Positions 42,186 to 50,852 are shown, counted from the first letter of the stretch. The stretch is DNA of 64,000 nt from Peptococcaceae bacterium CEB3 (GCA_001029295.1 LDXJ01000060.1:62127-126126), one strand, 5' to 3'. A program made the numbers and translations. Notes: generated by a model from the sequence alone, not told the origin.

Positions 42186-43471
42186 ACGGTACGGTAGGCG
42201 GAACAGTTGGCGGGACAGTCGGCGGACGCGTGTTGCGGGAGGACGCCTGGGGGAAAGTTTTGGGTCAGGCTGCTTTTCCGGCGGATGTACGGCGGGAGGG
42301 GCAGATTTATGCAGTGGCCGTGCGCAGCCCGCATGCCCATGCCCGGATACGCGGGCTCAAGCTTGATGAGGCGCGGAAAGCGGAGGGAGTGGTTGCCGTC
42401 CTGACCTCAGCCGATGTCCCCCATAACGGACACGGCGTGCTTTACCGGGATCAACCGGTCCTGGTGCAAGACCACGTCCGGATGGCCGGAGATCCGGTGG
42501 TCTTGGTCGGGGCCGAAACGCTGGCCGAGGCCCGGACGGCGGCCGGGCTGGTGGAGGTCGATTACGAGGTTCTGCCCGGGCTGTTTGACCCGGAAGAAGC
42601 GATGAAGGAGGGGGTTCCGGCTCTTCATCCGGAGATCCACGGCAGCACCAATATCGTCTACCATCTTCCGGTTTGCAAGGGTAACGTGGCCAAAGGCTGG
42701 GCCGAGGCGGAGGTGACAGTGGAAAGGGACTATCAGACCCAGATGCTGGACCACGCTTTTCTGCAGCCGGAGGCTGTGCTCGCTTACGTGGATGAACGGG
42801 GGCACCTGGTCGTTGAGGTGGCTACCCAGTATGCCCATTATGACCGGGGGGAGATCGCCCACGCTCTGGGGTTAAAGTTCAATCAGGTGCGAGTCAAGAC
42901 CGTGAGTGTGGGGGGAGCTTTTGGGGGCCGGGAAGACATTTCTCTGCAAATCATGGCGGCTCTCATGGCTTGGCGCACCCTGCGTCCGGTGAAAATGGAA
43001 AATACGCGCGAGGAATCTTTCCATTCCCACAGCAAACGTCATCCCATGAGGATGCATTACAAGACGGGGGCGACCCGCGCCGGAAAATTGACAGTCCTGG
43101 AGGCCCGGATTGTCGGGGACGCCGGAGCCTATGCGTCCTGGAGCCCCAACATTCTGCGCAAGGCTGCCATTCACGCCACCGGTCCCTATGAGATTCCCAA
43201 TGTTCGGGTCGACGCTTATGCCGTGTTGACCAACAACCCTTATACGGGGGCGATGCGCGGCTTCGGAGCGGCTCAGCCTGTTTTGGCCTATGAAAGCCAA
43301 ATGGATTTATTAGCTCGTGAATTGGGGCTGAGTCCTATGGAACTGCGTCTGAGGAATATCTGCCGGGTGGGGAGTGAAACCGCGACAGGTCAGGTTCTGA
43401 CCGGCAGCGTGGGTATGGAAGAGTGTCTGAAAGCGGTGAAATCCTATTTAGGCGAGGTGAGTGCGCGATGA
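42182..43471 (+). CDS. Molybdenum hydroxylase large Mo subunit (NdhL-like, N-terminal half)
   Basis: A 429-aa protein corresponding to the first ~430 residues of a normal ~760-aa molybdopterin subunit: the small a/b domain (GKVLGQAAFPADVR) and first Mo-binding domain, with LDHAFLQPEAVLAY, GGAFGGREDIS and GAMRGFGAAQ (substrate Arg). The N-terminus has a short GTVGG repeat. It stops with TGA exactly where the next gene begins (ATGA). The size equals that of NdhL in the nicotinate dehydrogenase of E. barkeri. Confidence 0.87.
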   Translation: MNGTVGGTVGGTVGGRVLREDAWGKVLGQAAFPADVRREGQIYAVAVRSPHAHARIRGLKLDEARKAEGVVAVLTSADVPHNGHGVLYRDQPVLVQDHVRMAGDPVVLVGAETLAEARTAAGLVEVDYEVLPGLFDPEEAMKEGVPALHPEIHGSTNIVYHLPVCKGNVAKGWAEAEVTVERDYQTQMLDHAFLQPEAVLAYVDERGHLVVEVATQYAHYDRGEIAHALGLKFNQVRVKTVSVGGAFGGREDISLQIMAALMAWRTLRPVKMENTREESFHSHSKRHPMRMHYKTGATRAGKLTVLEARIVGDAGAYASWSPNILRKAAIHATGPYEIPNVRVDAYAVLTNNPYTGAMRGFGAAQPVLAYESQMDLLARELGLSPMELRLRNICRVGSETATGQVLTGSVGMEECLKAVKSYLGEVSAR

Positions 43472-44463
43472 AAAAAAGGGGTAGGGGGCTGGGTTGTGCC
43501 TGGTACGGGACAGGGTATGGGAATGGCTTTCCCGACGTGTCGAGCGCTTTTGTCGAGATTCATGACGACGGTTCGGTGAGTGTGCTTACAGGTGCGATCG
43601 ATGTGGGGCAGGGCAGCAGCACGATCTTTGCCCAGATTGCGGCTGAGGAACTGGGGATCGATCCGGAAGAGGTGACTGTGATCAGCGGTGATACGGATGT
43701 AACACCGGATTCCGGAACCTCGGCGGCCACCCGGCACACTTATAACACCGGAAACGCGGTGATCAAAGCGGTGGCTCAAGCCAAAGCCAGCCTCTTGACT
43801 TACGCAGCCCGGGCTTTGCATTGTACAACTGCCGACGGGATTGAACTTAAGGATCATAAGGTGCGCGTCAAAGGGGAACCCTCGCGTTCCTTGCCGTTAG
43901 CCGAATTAGTCAGCAAGGCCCGCTTGGAGGGTGAACGTTTCTTGGGTTCTGACAGCTATACCGCCCGCACAACCCGGGTCAATCCGGAAACAGGGCAAGG
44001 GGCTCCCTATTGGCCCTATGCCTTTGGCAGCCAGGTGGCCGAGGTCGAGGTGGATACCGAGACTGGGAACGTGCAAGTGCTTAGAGTGGCAGCCGCGCAT
44101 GATCTGGGCAAAGCGATCAATCCCCTGCAGGCGGAGGGACAAATTGCCGGAGGGATTGCCCAGGGAGTGGGGTTTGCTCTCCTGGAAGAAGTCCGGTTGA
44201 GTGAAGGCCGGATTAAGAATCCGACTTTTTCCCAATATCTGATTCCCACTGTTTTGGATATGCCCGAGATCCGTGCTATCCTTGTGGAGGAGCCGGAGGG
44301 GACCGGACCGTACGACGCCAAAGGATTGGGCGAACCCGCGATGCTGCCCACGATCGCGGCCATTGTCAACGCGATTGATGATGCCGTTGGGGTCAGGATT
44401 ACCTCCCTGCCGGCGACGCCGGAAAAAATACTGGCCGCTCTGGCTGAGCAAAGCAAGAAGTGA
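43468..44463 (+). CDS. Molybdenum hydroxylase medium Mo subunit (NdhM-like, C-terminal half)
   Basis: A 331-aa protein equal to the second Mo-binding domain of xanthine dehydrogenases: GAIDVGQGSSTIFAQIAAEEL, RVAAAHDLGKAINPLQAEGQ and AKGLGEPAMLP with the catalytic Glu. GAGGTGAG seven bases before ATG 43468 and the ATGA overlap support a genuine separate start and not a broken gene. Together with the previous gene it rebuilds a full Mo subunit. Confidence 0.87.
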   Translation: MKKRGRGLGCAWYGTGYGNGFPDVSSAFVEIHDDGSVSVLTGAIDVGQGSSTIFAQIAAEELGIDPEEVTVISGDTDVTPDSGTSAATRHTYNTGNAVIKAVAQAKASLLTYAARALHCTTADGIELKDHKVRVKGEPSRSLPLAELVSKARLEGERFLGSDSYTARTTRVNPETGQGAPYWPYAFGSQVAEVEVDTETGNVQVLRVAAAHDLGKAINPLQAEGQIAGGIAQGVGFALLEEVRLSEGRIKNPTFSQYLIPTVLDMPEIRAILVEEPEGTGPYDAKGLGEPAMLPTIAAIVNAIDDAVGVRITSLPATPEKILAALAEQSKK

Positions 44464-44871
44464 ACCGGCGGGGGCACGCAGATGGGAGGGAGGAAGGGGG
44501 CGTGGCCCGGACGTAACTTGGGGTCGCGGCGATCTGAGCGGGAACAGTTGGCGCCCCGATGCCAAAGGCTGAGGCCATTGGCATCGGGGGCGGGGCGAGG
44601 GGGGATGCAGAGAAAAGGCCATTTTCAGCATGTTGCTTCATTTAAACGGGCACCCATTTTATTCACTTGAACGTATCACCTTATTTAACGCTTCTTCGGG
44701 GTTTGGCAAAGCGGTCAAGTCCCGAAAGATTCAGGACTTCCCGAAAGTTTCCGGTAGAGGGCGATCCGCTAAGGGTTTTCGTGTCCGGGGTCATAGGCCA
44801 AGCGGTCCCGGTCGGCGAAAGGAAAATGAGGCGGCGTCCCGGGAAGTATGTCAAAAAAAGGAGGGCTAAAA
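44464..44871. other. 408-bp gap before the AzgA-type permease
   Basis: No supported gene. It contains the perfect hairpin at 44554-44589 and otherwise plain sequence; I found no convincing promoter for the permease. Confidence 0.4.
44554..44589. terminator. 12-bp perfect hairpin after the NdhFSLM-like operon
   Basis: CCCCGATGCCAA (44554-44565) pairs with TTGGCATCGGGG (44578-44589) around a 12-nt loop. There is no T run after it, so termination is plausible but not certain. Confidence 0.5.
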
Positions 44872-46209
44872 ATGTCGGTTAACCAAAGTTCTGGCGGTTT
44901 GCTGAACCGCATCTTTCACTTGGATGAACTCCATACCAATGTCAAGACAGAAGTCCTGGCAGGGGTGACGACTTTTGTCACCATGGCCTACATTCTCTTT
45001 GTCAATCCCAGTATTCTCAAAGCCGCCGGGATGCCGGTCGCGGCCACTTTTGCGGCGACCGCGATTTCCTCGGCTTTTGCCACTTTGATCATGGGCTTCT
45101 ACGCCAATTACCCTATTGCCATGGCTCCGGGCATGGGCCTTAACGCTTTCTTTACGTACTCCGTGGTCATCGGCATGCACCTTCCCTGGCAGACAGCTTT
45201 GGGTGCGGTTTTCATTTCCGGTTTGGTCTTCTTCATTCTTACTGTGACTAAAGTTCGGGAATGGATTATCGCCGGGGTGCCCGAGGTCCTGCGCTACTCG
45301 ATCGGAGTCGGGATTGGCCTCTTTATCGCTTTTATCGGATTGCAAAATGCCGGTATCATCGTGGCCAACAAAGACACGATTGTGGCTTTGAGCAATATGA
45401 AATCTCCTTCCGTACTGGTTGCGGCTATCGGCTTGATCATCACGGGCTGGTTCATGGCCAAGAGGATTAAAGGGGGACTTTTACTGGGTATGCTAATCAC
45501 GAGTGTCATCGCCATGATCTTCCGCGTGGCTCCGGCACCGACGGGAATCTCCAGTTTCATCGCTCCGACCAATCCTTTTGCCTCTGTGGCTCCCATCTTC
45601 ATGCATCTAAATATTGCGGGCGCTTTTGATTATGGCTTAATCTCCATTTTGTTCGCCTTTACTTTCGTGGACATGTTTGACAATATCGGTACTTTGCTGG
45701 GGGTGTCCCGCAAAGCGGGGCTGCTCGATGACCAGGGAAATCTCCCCCGGGCCGGGCGGGCTCTGATGGCGGACTCCATCGGCACCATGTTCGGGTCAAT
45801 CATGGGGACACCGACGGTCACGTCTTACATTGAGAGTACTTCCGGAGTGGCCGAAGGAGGCAAGAGCGGCTTGACGGCCGTGGTGGTGGCTATTCTCTTT
45901 ATCGTGGCCATCGTTTTCGCACCCTTGGTCGGTCTGGTCCCGTCCGTAGCCACCGCGCCGGTGCTCATTCTGGTGGGAACCCTGATGATGGGCGAAGTGG
46001 TCCACGTGCGCTTTGACGATTTCACGGAAGCGCTGCCTGCCTTCCTAACCATCATTATGATGCCCCTCACCTATTCCATCGCTCAAGGCTTGGCCTTTGG
46101 CTTTATGTCTTATACGATCATCAAGCTGGTTACCGGTCGGTACAAAGAAAACAACGCGGTCACTTACGTCTTGACGATTCTGTTTATTCTCCATTTTGTC
46201 CTGGGATAG
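44872..46209 (+). CDS. AzgA/PbuG-type purine permease (NCS2 family)
   Basis: A 445-aa transporter with about 12-14 membrane segments, of the AzgA-like branch that carries adenine, guanine and hypoxanthine. Family blocks VTTFVTMAYILFVNP, NYPIAMAPGMGLNAFF, FVDMFDNIGTLLGVS and GTPTVTSYIESTSGV are present. ATG 44872 follows AAGGAGGG. With the xanthine/urate-type permease at 19.7 kb it gives the cluster two different purine uptake routes. Confidence 0.92.
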   Translation: MSVNQSSGGLLNRIFHLDELHTNVKTEVLAGVTTFVTMAYILFVNPSILKAAGMPVAATFAATAISSAFATLIMGFYANYPIAMAPGMGLNAFFTYSVVIGMHLPWQTALGAVFISGLVFFILTVTKVREWIIAGVPEVLRYSIGVGIGLFIAFIGLQNAGIIVANKDTIVALSNMKSPSVLVAAIGLIITGWFMAKRIKGGLLLGMLITSVIAMIFRVAPAPTGISSFIAPTNPFASVAPIFMHLNIAGAFDYGLISILFAFTFVDMFDNIGTLLGVSRKAGLLDDQGNLPRAGRALMADSIGTMFGSIMGTPTVTSYIESTSGVAEGGKSGLTAVVVAILFIVAIVFAPLVGLVPSVATAPVLILVGTLMMGEVVHVRFDDFTEALPAFLTIIMMPLTYSIAQGLAFGFMSYTIIKLVTGRYKENNAVTYVLTILFILHFVLG

Positions 46210-46643
46210 GCACCAAGCCTCCCGGTGAACTCGTTCAGGAGAAACCGAATATCGTGTCTCCGGTGGGGAAGTTTACCCCCGCTGGCATCGGGGTTGCTTA
46301 TTGCCTGGAGTTTTAGCGCGACCCCCAACTGCGTTTGACGAGTTATGCTGAATTTGCCGGCACCGTTCACCCGAGCCGGGAATGGCTGCTCCCCTGCGGG
46401 GAGGGCAGGATACCCGCGGGACTGGAAGATCCCGGTTTGGCCGGTGGGTGCCGGCAGAAGTCGGGCGGAGACCCGGGGGGGCGAAAGGCTGCATTTTTGC
46501 CCCCCGGCCGCTTAGACCATATAGAGAAAAGCGCCAAAACAGAAAAAGGAATTACTTTGGAATTTAGAATTGATACGGAAATCTACCCCGTGAAAAGAAG
46601 CAGGGGGTAAAGAAGGTAAAGAAGGTAAAGAAGGGATTTTGAT
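46210..46643. other. 434-bp gap ahead of the amidohydrolase gene
   Basis: No supported gene. It holds a probable sigma-54 promoter at 46283, a small CTCCCC/GGGGAG hairpin near 46390 and, just before the start codon, three copies of a GTAAAGAAG repeat that include its ribosome binding site. Confidence 0.4.
46283..46298 (+). promoter_or_regulatory. Probable sigma-54 promoter of the 46.6-kb amidohydrolase
   Basis: TGGCATCGGGGTTGCT fits TGGCAY-N5-TTGCW with 10 bp between GG and GC. It is about 345 bp from the start codon, longer than for the other sites, so it is less certain. Confidence 0.5.
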
Positions 46644-47975
46644 ATGCGTATTCTCTTAAAGAACGGAACCATTGTCACCATGAACGCGCAACGGACAGTC
46701 TTGAAGGGGGATCTGCTGGTTGAAGGGACGACTATTGCGGCTTTGGGGCCGGCACTACGGGAGACGGCCGACCGAACCATCGATCTGAAAGGGGATTTGG
46801 TGATTCCGGGGCTTATCCAGACGCATGTTCACCTCTGCCAGGTGCTGTTCCGCGGTCAGGCGGACGATTTGGAACTCCTCGACTGGCTGAGAAATAAAAT
46901 TTGGCCTTTGGAAGCGGGGCATGACGCGGAGTCTCTCTATGATTCGGCTCGGCTGGGGTTGGGTGAACTGCTGTTGGGCGGCACGACCGCGATCGTCGAT
47001 ATGGAAACGGTGCACCATACCGAAGAGGCCTTCCGGGCTATCCTCGAAAGCGGGATGCGGGCTGTGTCCGGCAAGTGCATGATGGATTTGCCGGATCCGG
47101 ATATTCCCGCCGGGTTAAAGGAGTCGACGACTGCGTCTCTGCAAGAAAGCACAGACCTCTGGGAAAAATACCGCGGCAGCGGCGAGGGACGGCTGGAGGT
47201 GGCCTATACCCCGCGTTTTGTGGTTTCTTGCACAGACGAACTTCTCAAGGAAGTCTCGCGCCTGGCCGAGGCCAAACAGGCTCTCGTCCACACCCACGCT
47301 TCGGAAAACCGGGGCGAGATTGAACTGGTGGAGAAGACCCGCGGTGAACGCAACGTGGTCTTCCTGAACAAGTTGGGTTTGACCGGCCCTCGCTCTCTCT
47401 TGGCGCACTGTGTGTGGTTGAACGAAACGGAAAAGAAGATCCTGGTGGATACCGGAACTAAGATTGTCCATTGCCCGTCTTCCAATCTGAAGCTCGCGTC
47501 GGGGGTGGCTCCGGTGCCGGAACTCCTGGCGCGCGGAGCGGAGGTCTCCTTGGGAGCGGACGGAGCCCCATGCAACAATAACCTGGACGGGTTTAGGGAA
47601 ATGCGCCACGCGGCTCTGATCCAAAAGCCCCAGCACGGTCCCACCTCCATGCCGGCCGCGAAAGTGTTTGAACTGGCGACTCTGGGAGGAGCACGGGCGC
47701 TGGGCTGGGAGAAAGACCTGGGCAGCCTGGAACCGGGTAAGAAGGCGGATTTGGCGGTCGTCAGTCTGCAGGGGCTTCATACCTGGCCTCTGGAGGGGGT
47801 GGACGTCTATTCGCAACTTGTTTATCAAGCAACGTCGGCCGACGTGCGCCTGACCATGGTGGACGGGCGCATCCTTATGGAGGACAGGCGCCTGCTTAGT
47901 CTCGATGTGGACGATGTGAAGAGAAGCGCCACTGAAAGTTTGAAAAGAGTCTTAAAGCGGACAGGGTTGGCTTGA
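46644..47975 (+). CDS. TRZ/ATZ-type amidohydrolase, probable purine/nucleoside deaminase
   Basis: A 443-aa amidohydrolase close to the 5'-deoxyadenosine/S-adenosylhomocysteine deaminase and chlorohydrolase group, also related to guanine deaminases. Metal ligands are in QTHVHLCQVLFRG, VHTHASEN, LAHCVWLN and LGADGAPCNNN. The position between a purine permease and adenine deaminase suggests deamination of guanine or an adenosine derivative. The sequence does not separate these options. ATG 46644 follows AAGAAGGGA. Confidence 0.82.
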   Translation: MRILLKNGTIVTMNAQRTVLKGDLLVEGTTIAALGPALRETADRTIDLKGDLVIPGLIQTHVHLCQVLFRGQADDLELLDWLRNKIWPLEAGHDAESLYDSARLGLGELLLGGTTAIVDMETVHHTEEAFRAILESGMRAVSGKCMMDLPDPDIPAGLKESTTASLQESTDLWEKYRGSGEGRLEVAYTPRFVVSCTDELLKEVSRLAEAKQALVHTHASENRGEIELVEKTRGERNVVFLNKLGLTGPRSLLAHCVWLNETEKKILVDTGTKIVHCPSSNLKLASGVAPVPELLARGAEVSLGADGAPCNNNLDGFREMRHAALIQKPQHGPTSMPAAKVFELATLGGARALGWEKDLGSLEPGKKADLAVVSLQGLHTWPLEGVDVYSQLVYQATSADVRLTMVDGRILMEDRRLLSLDVDDVKRSATESLKRVLKRTGLA

Positions 47976-48009
47976 GGAAGTCTTTATAGAAATATCGAGA
48001 CGATAAAAG

Positions 48010-48190
48010 AAGGGATAGATGAGGAAGGCTGGATGATGAGGATAGATGATGAAGATAGATGATGAGGACAGATGACGAAGGCTGGATGATGAGGATAGAT
48101 GATGATGATGAGGACAGATGATGAAGGATAGATGATGAAGGATAGATGATGAAGGATAGATGATGAAGGATAGGCGATTAAGGGATAGGG
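48010..48190 (+). repeat. GATGA-rich minisatellite upstream of adenine deaminase
   Basis: The whole gap is built of GATAGATGATGA-like words. From 48121 the 14-nt unit ATGAAGGATAGATG is repeated exactly three times (48121, 48135, 48149), with most of a fourth copy from 48163. No gene or promoter was recognised within it. Confidence 0.85.
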
Positions 48191-48206
48191 ATTGAAGGGA
48201 TAGAAG

Positions 48207-50228
48207 ATGATATCTTGGCGGGAAAAAATGAGGCAGGCCCGGGGTCTTGAACCACTCGATCTGGTTTTGCACCGCGCTCGTTTGGTTAACGTCCTGTCGG
48301 GGGAGATCTATGAGACGGACATCGGCATTCAAGACGGCTTTTTCGTCGGGACGGGGGAGTACCGTGAAGCTCGAGAGATTCGGGATCTGGCGGGTCGTTA
48401 CGTGGTCCCGGGCTTGATCGACGGGCATGTGCACATTGAGAGTTCTCACCTTTGCCCCGAAGAGTTTTGTGCTCTTCTCCTGGCGCACGGAGTGACGAGT
48501 GCCTTGGCAGACCCGCACGAGATTGCCAATGTGGCGGGACCGGCCGGGATCCGCTATATTTTGGAGTGCCTGGCCGGGTTACCTTTTAATGGGTTTGTGG
48601 CCCTGCCCTCCTGTGTGCCGGCCACCGAGCTGGAGACATCCGGGGCCCGCCTGACGGCCGAGAATCTGGCGGCCCTGATGGGGGATCCCCGGGTGATCGG
48701 CTTGGGAGAGGTGATGGACTATCCCGGAGTCCTGGAAGGAAAAGAAGAGTTGGTGCGCAAGCTTCTGTTGCCTTTGCGCTTGAGGGATGGACACGCGCCG
48801 GGGATCGGGGCTCAGGATCTTAATGCCTATTATTTGGCGGGAATCAGTACGGAGCATGAGTGCTCGACTCCCGGAGAGGCCACGGAGCGTTTGCGCAGAG
48901 GTTTTTTCTTAATGCTCAGGGAGGGGAGCGCGGCCCGGAATTTGCTTGATTTACTGCCGGCGGTCAATTCGGCCAATTCCAACCGCTGCCTCTTGGTTAC
49001 GGATGACCGCAATCCTCTGGATCTTTGGCGCGAGGGGAGTATCGACCATCTGATCCGCCTGGCGGTTAAGGCAGGGGTGGAGCCTGTCCAGGCGGTGCAG
49101 ATGGCGACGATTAATCCGGCGCGGGCTTTGGGGTTGGAGCATTTAGGCGCGATTGCTCCCGGGTTTCAGGCGGATTGTGTCATTCTCAACGATCTTGAAA
49201 GGTTTGTCATCGACGATGTTCTCTGGAGGGGGATCAGCCCCAAGAAAGAGCAAGGATCAGCTTCGAAGCTGGGGAAAGATGCTGCGGTAACAGTGGGGAA
49301 GGACGCTTCGGTAACAGTGGGGAAGAATGCTTCGGTAACGGTGGAGAAAGACGCTCCGCTTGCGGCGGAGAGGGGTGGTTCGACAGCTGGGGGGACGGAT
49401 TCTCGGATAGCCGCAGGGACAAACTCTGCCGCGGGGGTAGAGTTGTCGATAAGAAAGGAGTCCCGGGAAGACGTGAATTTCTCCGGAAACGGCAGACAGG
49501 GCACCGGAGAGAGTTTAAGGTATCAGAGCAAACCTTTGAGCGAAACGGTTCACCTGGGAAAGTGGAGCAAGGAGCGGCTGCAAATCCGCTGTCCACGGGA
49601 GCCGCGGGGAAGCGTGAAAGAGCCGGGGCAGAGGGGAGGCCGCCCCTGTGAGGAACGGGAAACGGTTCCGGTGCGGGTGATTGGGATTAAGCCTCGTTCC
49701 TTGGTGACGGATCAGCTGTGCCTGGATTTACCGGTTCGAGCCGGCCTGGTTCTGCCGGACGCGGGTCAGGATGTGGCTAAACTGGTCGTTCTGGAACGCC
49801 ACCGAGGGAGCGGACGCACCGGCCTGGGATTTGTGCGGGGGCTCGGACTCGGTCGGGGAGCGTTGGCTTCCACCGTGGCCCATGATTCGCACAACCTGGT
49901 GGCAGCCGGGATGAACGATGAGGACATGGAATTGGCAGTCCGCACTGTGGCGGCTTCACAGGGCGGCCTTTGTTTAACGGCCGGGGGCAGAGTCCTGGGT
50001 CATTTACCCCTCCCCTTGGCCGGTTTGATGAGTTGGGAGCCGGCTGATGAGGTCGTATCCATCCTGGCGGAGATGCACATTCAGGCTCGTCAACTGGGTA
50101 TGAGGGAGGGGGTCGATCCGTTTATGACTCTGGCCTTCCTTTCCTTGCCTGTAATTCCCCATCTCAAGCTCACGGACCGTGGCCTTGTTGACGGGGATAA
50201 ATTGTGTTTCGTTAACCTTTTTCTCTGA
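48207..50228 (+). CDS. ade: Adenine deaminase with a repetitive insertion
   Basis: A 673-aa adenine deaminase (adenine to hypoxanthine); relatives are usually about 570-600 aa. Metal and catalytic elements include DGHVHIESS (His74, His76), ADPHEIANV, GLGEVMD, DGHAPG and STEHE. The usual TDDRH motif reads TDDRN (Asn269). Residues about 347-430 are an extra low-complexity insertion (KDASVTVGKNASVTV...) coded by a 24-nt tandem repeat. The C-terminal part (VAHDSHNLVAAGMND) is normal. ATG 48207 follows GAAGGGATAG. Activity is likely but not assured. Confidence 0.87.
   Translation: MISWREKMRQARGLEPLDLVLHRARLVNVLSGEIYETDIGIQDGFFVGTGEYREAREIRDLAGRYVVPGLIDGHVHIESSHLCPEEFCALLLAHGVTSALADPHEIANVAGPAGIRYILECLAGLPFNGFVALPSCVPATELETSGARLTAENLAALMGDPRVIGLGEVMDYPGVLEGKEELVRKLLLPLRLRDGHAPGIGAQDLNAYYLAGISTEHECSTPGEATERLRRGFFLMLREGSAARNLLDLLPAVNSANSNRCLLVTDDRNPLDLWREGSIDHLIRLAVKAGVEPVQAVQMATINPARALGLEHLGAIAPGFQADCVILNDLERFVIDDVLWRGISPKKEQGSASKLGKDAAVTVGKDASVTVGKNASVTVEKDAPLAAERGGSTAGGTDSRIAAGTNSAAGVELSIRKESREDVNFSGNGRQGTGESLRYQSKPLSETVHLGKWSKERLQIRCPREPRGSVKEPGQRGGRPCEERETVPVRVIGIKPRSLVTDQLCLDLPVRAGLVLPDAGQDVAKLVVLERHRGSGRTGLGFVRGLGLGRGALASTVAHDSHNLVAAGMNDEDMELAVRTVAASQGGLCLTAGGRVLGHLPLPLAGLMSWEPADEVVSILAEMHIQARQLGMREGVDPFMTLAFLSLPVIPHLKLTDRGLVDGDKLCFVNLFL
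49271..49366 (+). repeat. 24-nt tandem repeat inside ade
   Basis: Four units begin at 49271, 49295, 49319 and 49343, each coding GKDAxVTV or a decayed form. The period keeps the frame. Confidence 0.85.
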
Positions 50229-50339
50229 CATCCGACATCCGCGTTGGCTGCTTGATCGCACGTATAAACTAGCGACGGAAGGAGTCGTGTTCGCGAATCG
50301 TCCGCTTGGCTTGATGTGCGCGTTTTTTTAGCATGTTGT

Positions 50340-50375
50340 AAAACGGCGGCAGGGATATTACCCTGCCGCCGTTTT
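50340..50375. terminator. Bidirectional terminator after ade
   Basis: AAAACGGCGGCAGGG and CCCTGCCGCCGTTTT form a perfect 15-bp stem around ATATTA, with T-rich ends on both strands. It serves ade on one side and a possible small minus-strand gene on the other. Confidence 0.85.
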
Positions 50376-50386
50376 AAGATCATTTA

Positions 50387-50536
50387 TCAGCCCCGCGTGC
50401 CGCGCAAGCGGAACCGGCGGGCAATAAAAAGGTCCACTATTGGCGACAGGAAGCAGCAAATTGATCGGGATGTAAAGCAGCGGAGCTTGTCGGGCGTAGA
50501 CAATACGCTCTGCCGTGGATAACGTTTTTCGGACAT
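50387..50536 (-). CDS. Possible small basic/hydrophobic protein
   Basis: A 49-codon frame (MSEKRYPRQSVLSTPDKLRCF...) read on the minus strand. AGAGGAG sits seven bases before its ATG, and the bidirectional terminator follows 11 bp after its stop. It has a hydrophobic centre (ICCFLSPIVDLFI) and a basic end (ARRFRLRGTRG). I do not recognise it. The ribosome site and terminator are its main support. Confidence 0.35.
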   Translation of the reverse strand: MSEKRYPRQSVLSTPDKLRCFTSRSICCFLSPIVDLFIARRFRLRGTRG

Positions 50537-50759
50537 GTGGCTCCTCTTTTTTGGGGTAGGTCGTTGGAACAAAAATGTGTAGGACTTTGATGCAAAAATA
50601 TGAGGGACGTTCGTCCCGGCGGCCCTAAGATCGATGCCCCGCAGACGGCGTATTCTCGCGGCATCGCGGGAAATTCCATAGAATTCAGCAAAAGAACGCA
50701 AGGACGGCAAAAATTTTGTGGAAAAAGTCGAAGGAGATTTGGTTTTTATGGCGAATAGG

Positions 50760-50786
50760 TAAATCAGGGCCTTTCTGCCCCGAAAA
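50760..50786 (+). promoter_or_regulatory. Candidate sigma-28 (flagellar) promoter of the cheA operon
   Basis: TAAA (50760-50763), 15 bp, then CCCGAAAA (50779-50786), which matches six of eight positions of GCCGATAA. The cheA start is about 300 bp downstream. Confidence 0.4.
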
Positions 50787-50822
50787 AGTATGCCAGATTA
50801 TTGGGAATAGATCCCAAAAAAG

Positions 50823-50852
50823 TTGACTTAAAATCAGGCATTTTTGTTGAAT
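50823..50852 (+). promoter_or_regulatory. Candidate sigma-A promoter of the cheA operon
   Basis: TTGACT (50823-50828) and TTGAAT (50847-50852) are separated by 18 bp; the -10 box is weak. Confidence 0.35.

Noticed and set aside
43469-43471. UGA read as selenocysteine
   Set aside because: Reading through gives a frame different from the downstream gene, so it would not rebuild the subunit.
43455-43480. Programmed frameshift at the A7 run between the two Mo-subunit genes
   Set aside because: The in-frame TGA comes before the A run, and a ribosome site plus ATGA overlap explains the junction as two real genes.
48010-48200. CRISPR-like array
   Set aside because: The units are contiguous 14-nt tandem copies without unique spacers, and no cas genes are present.
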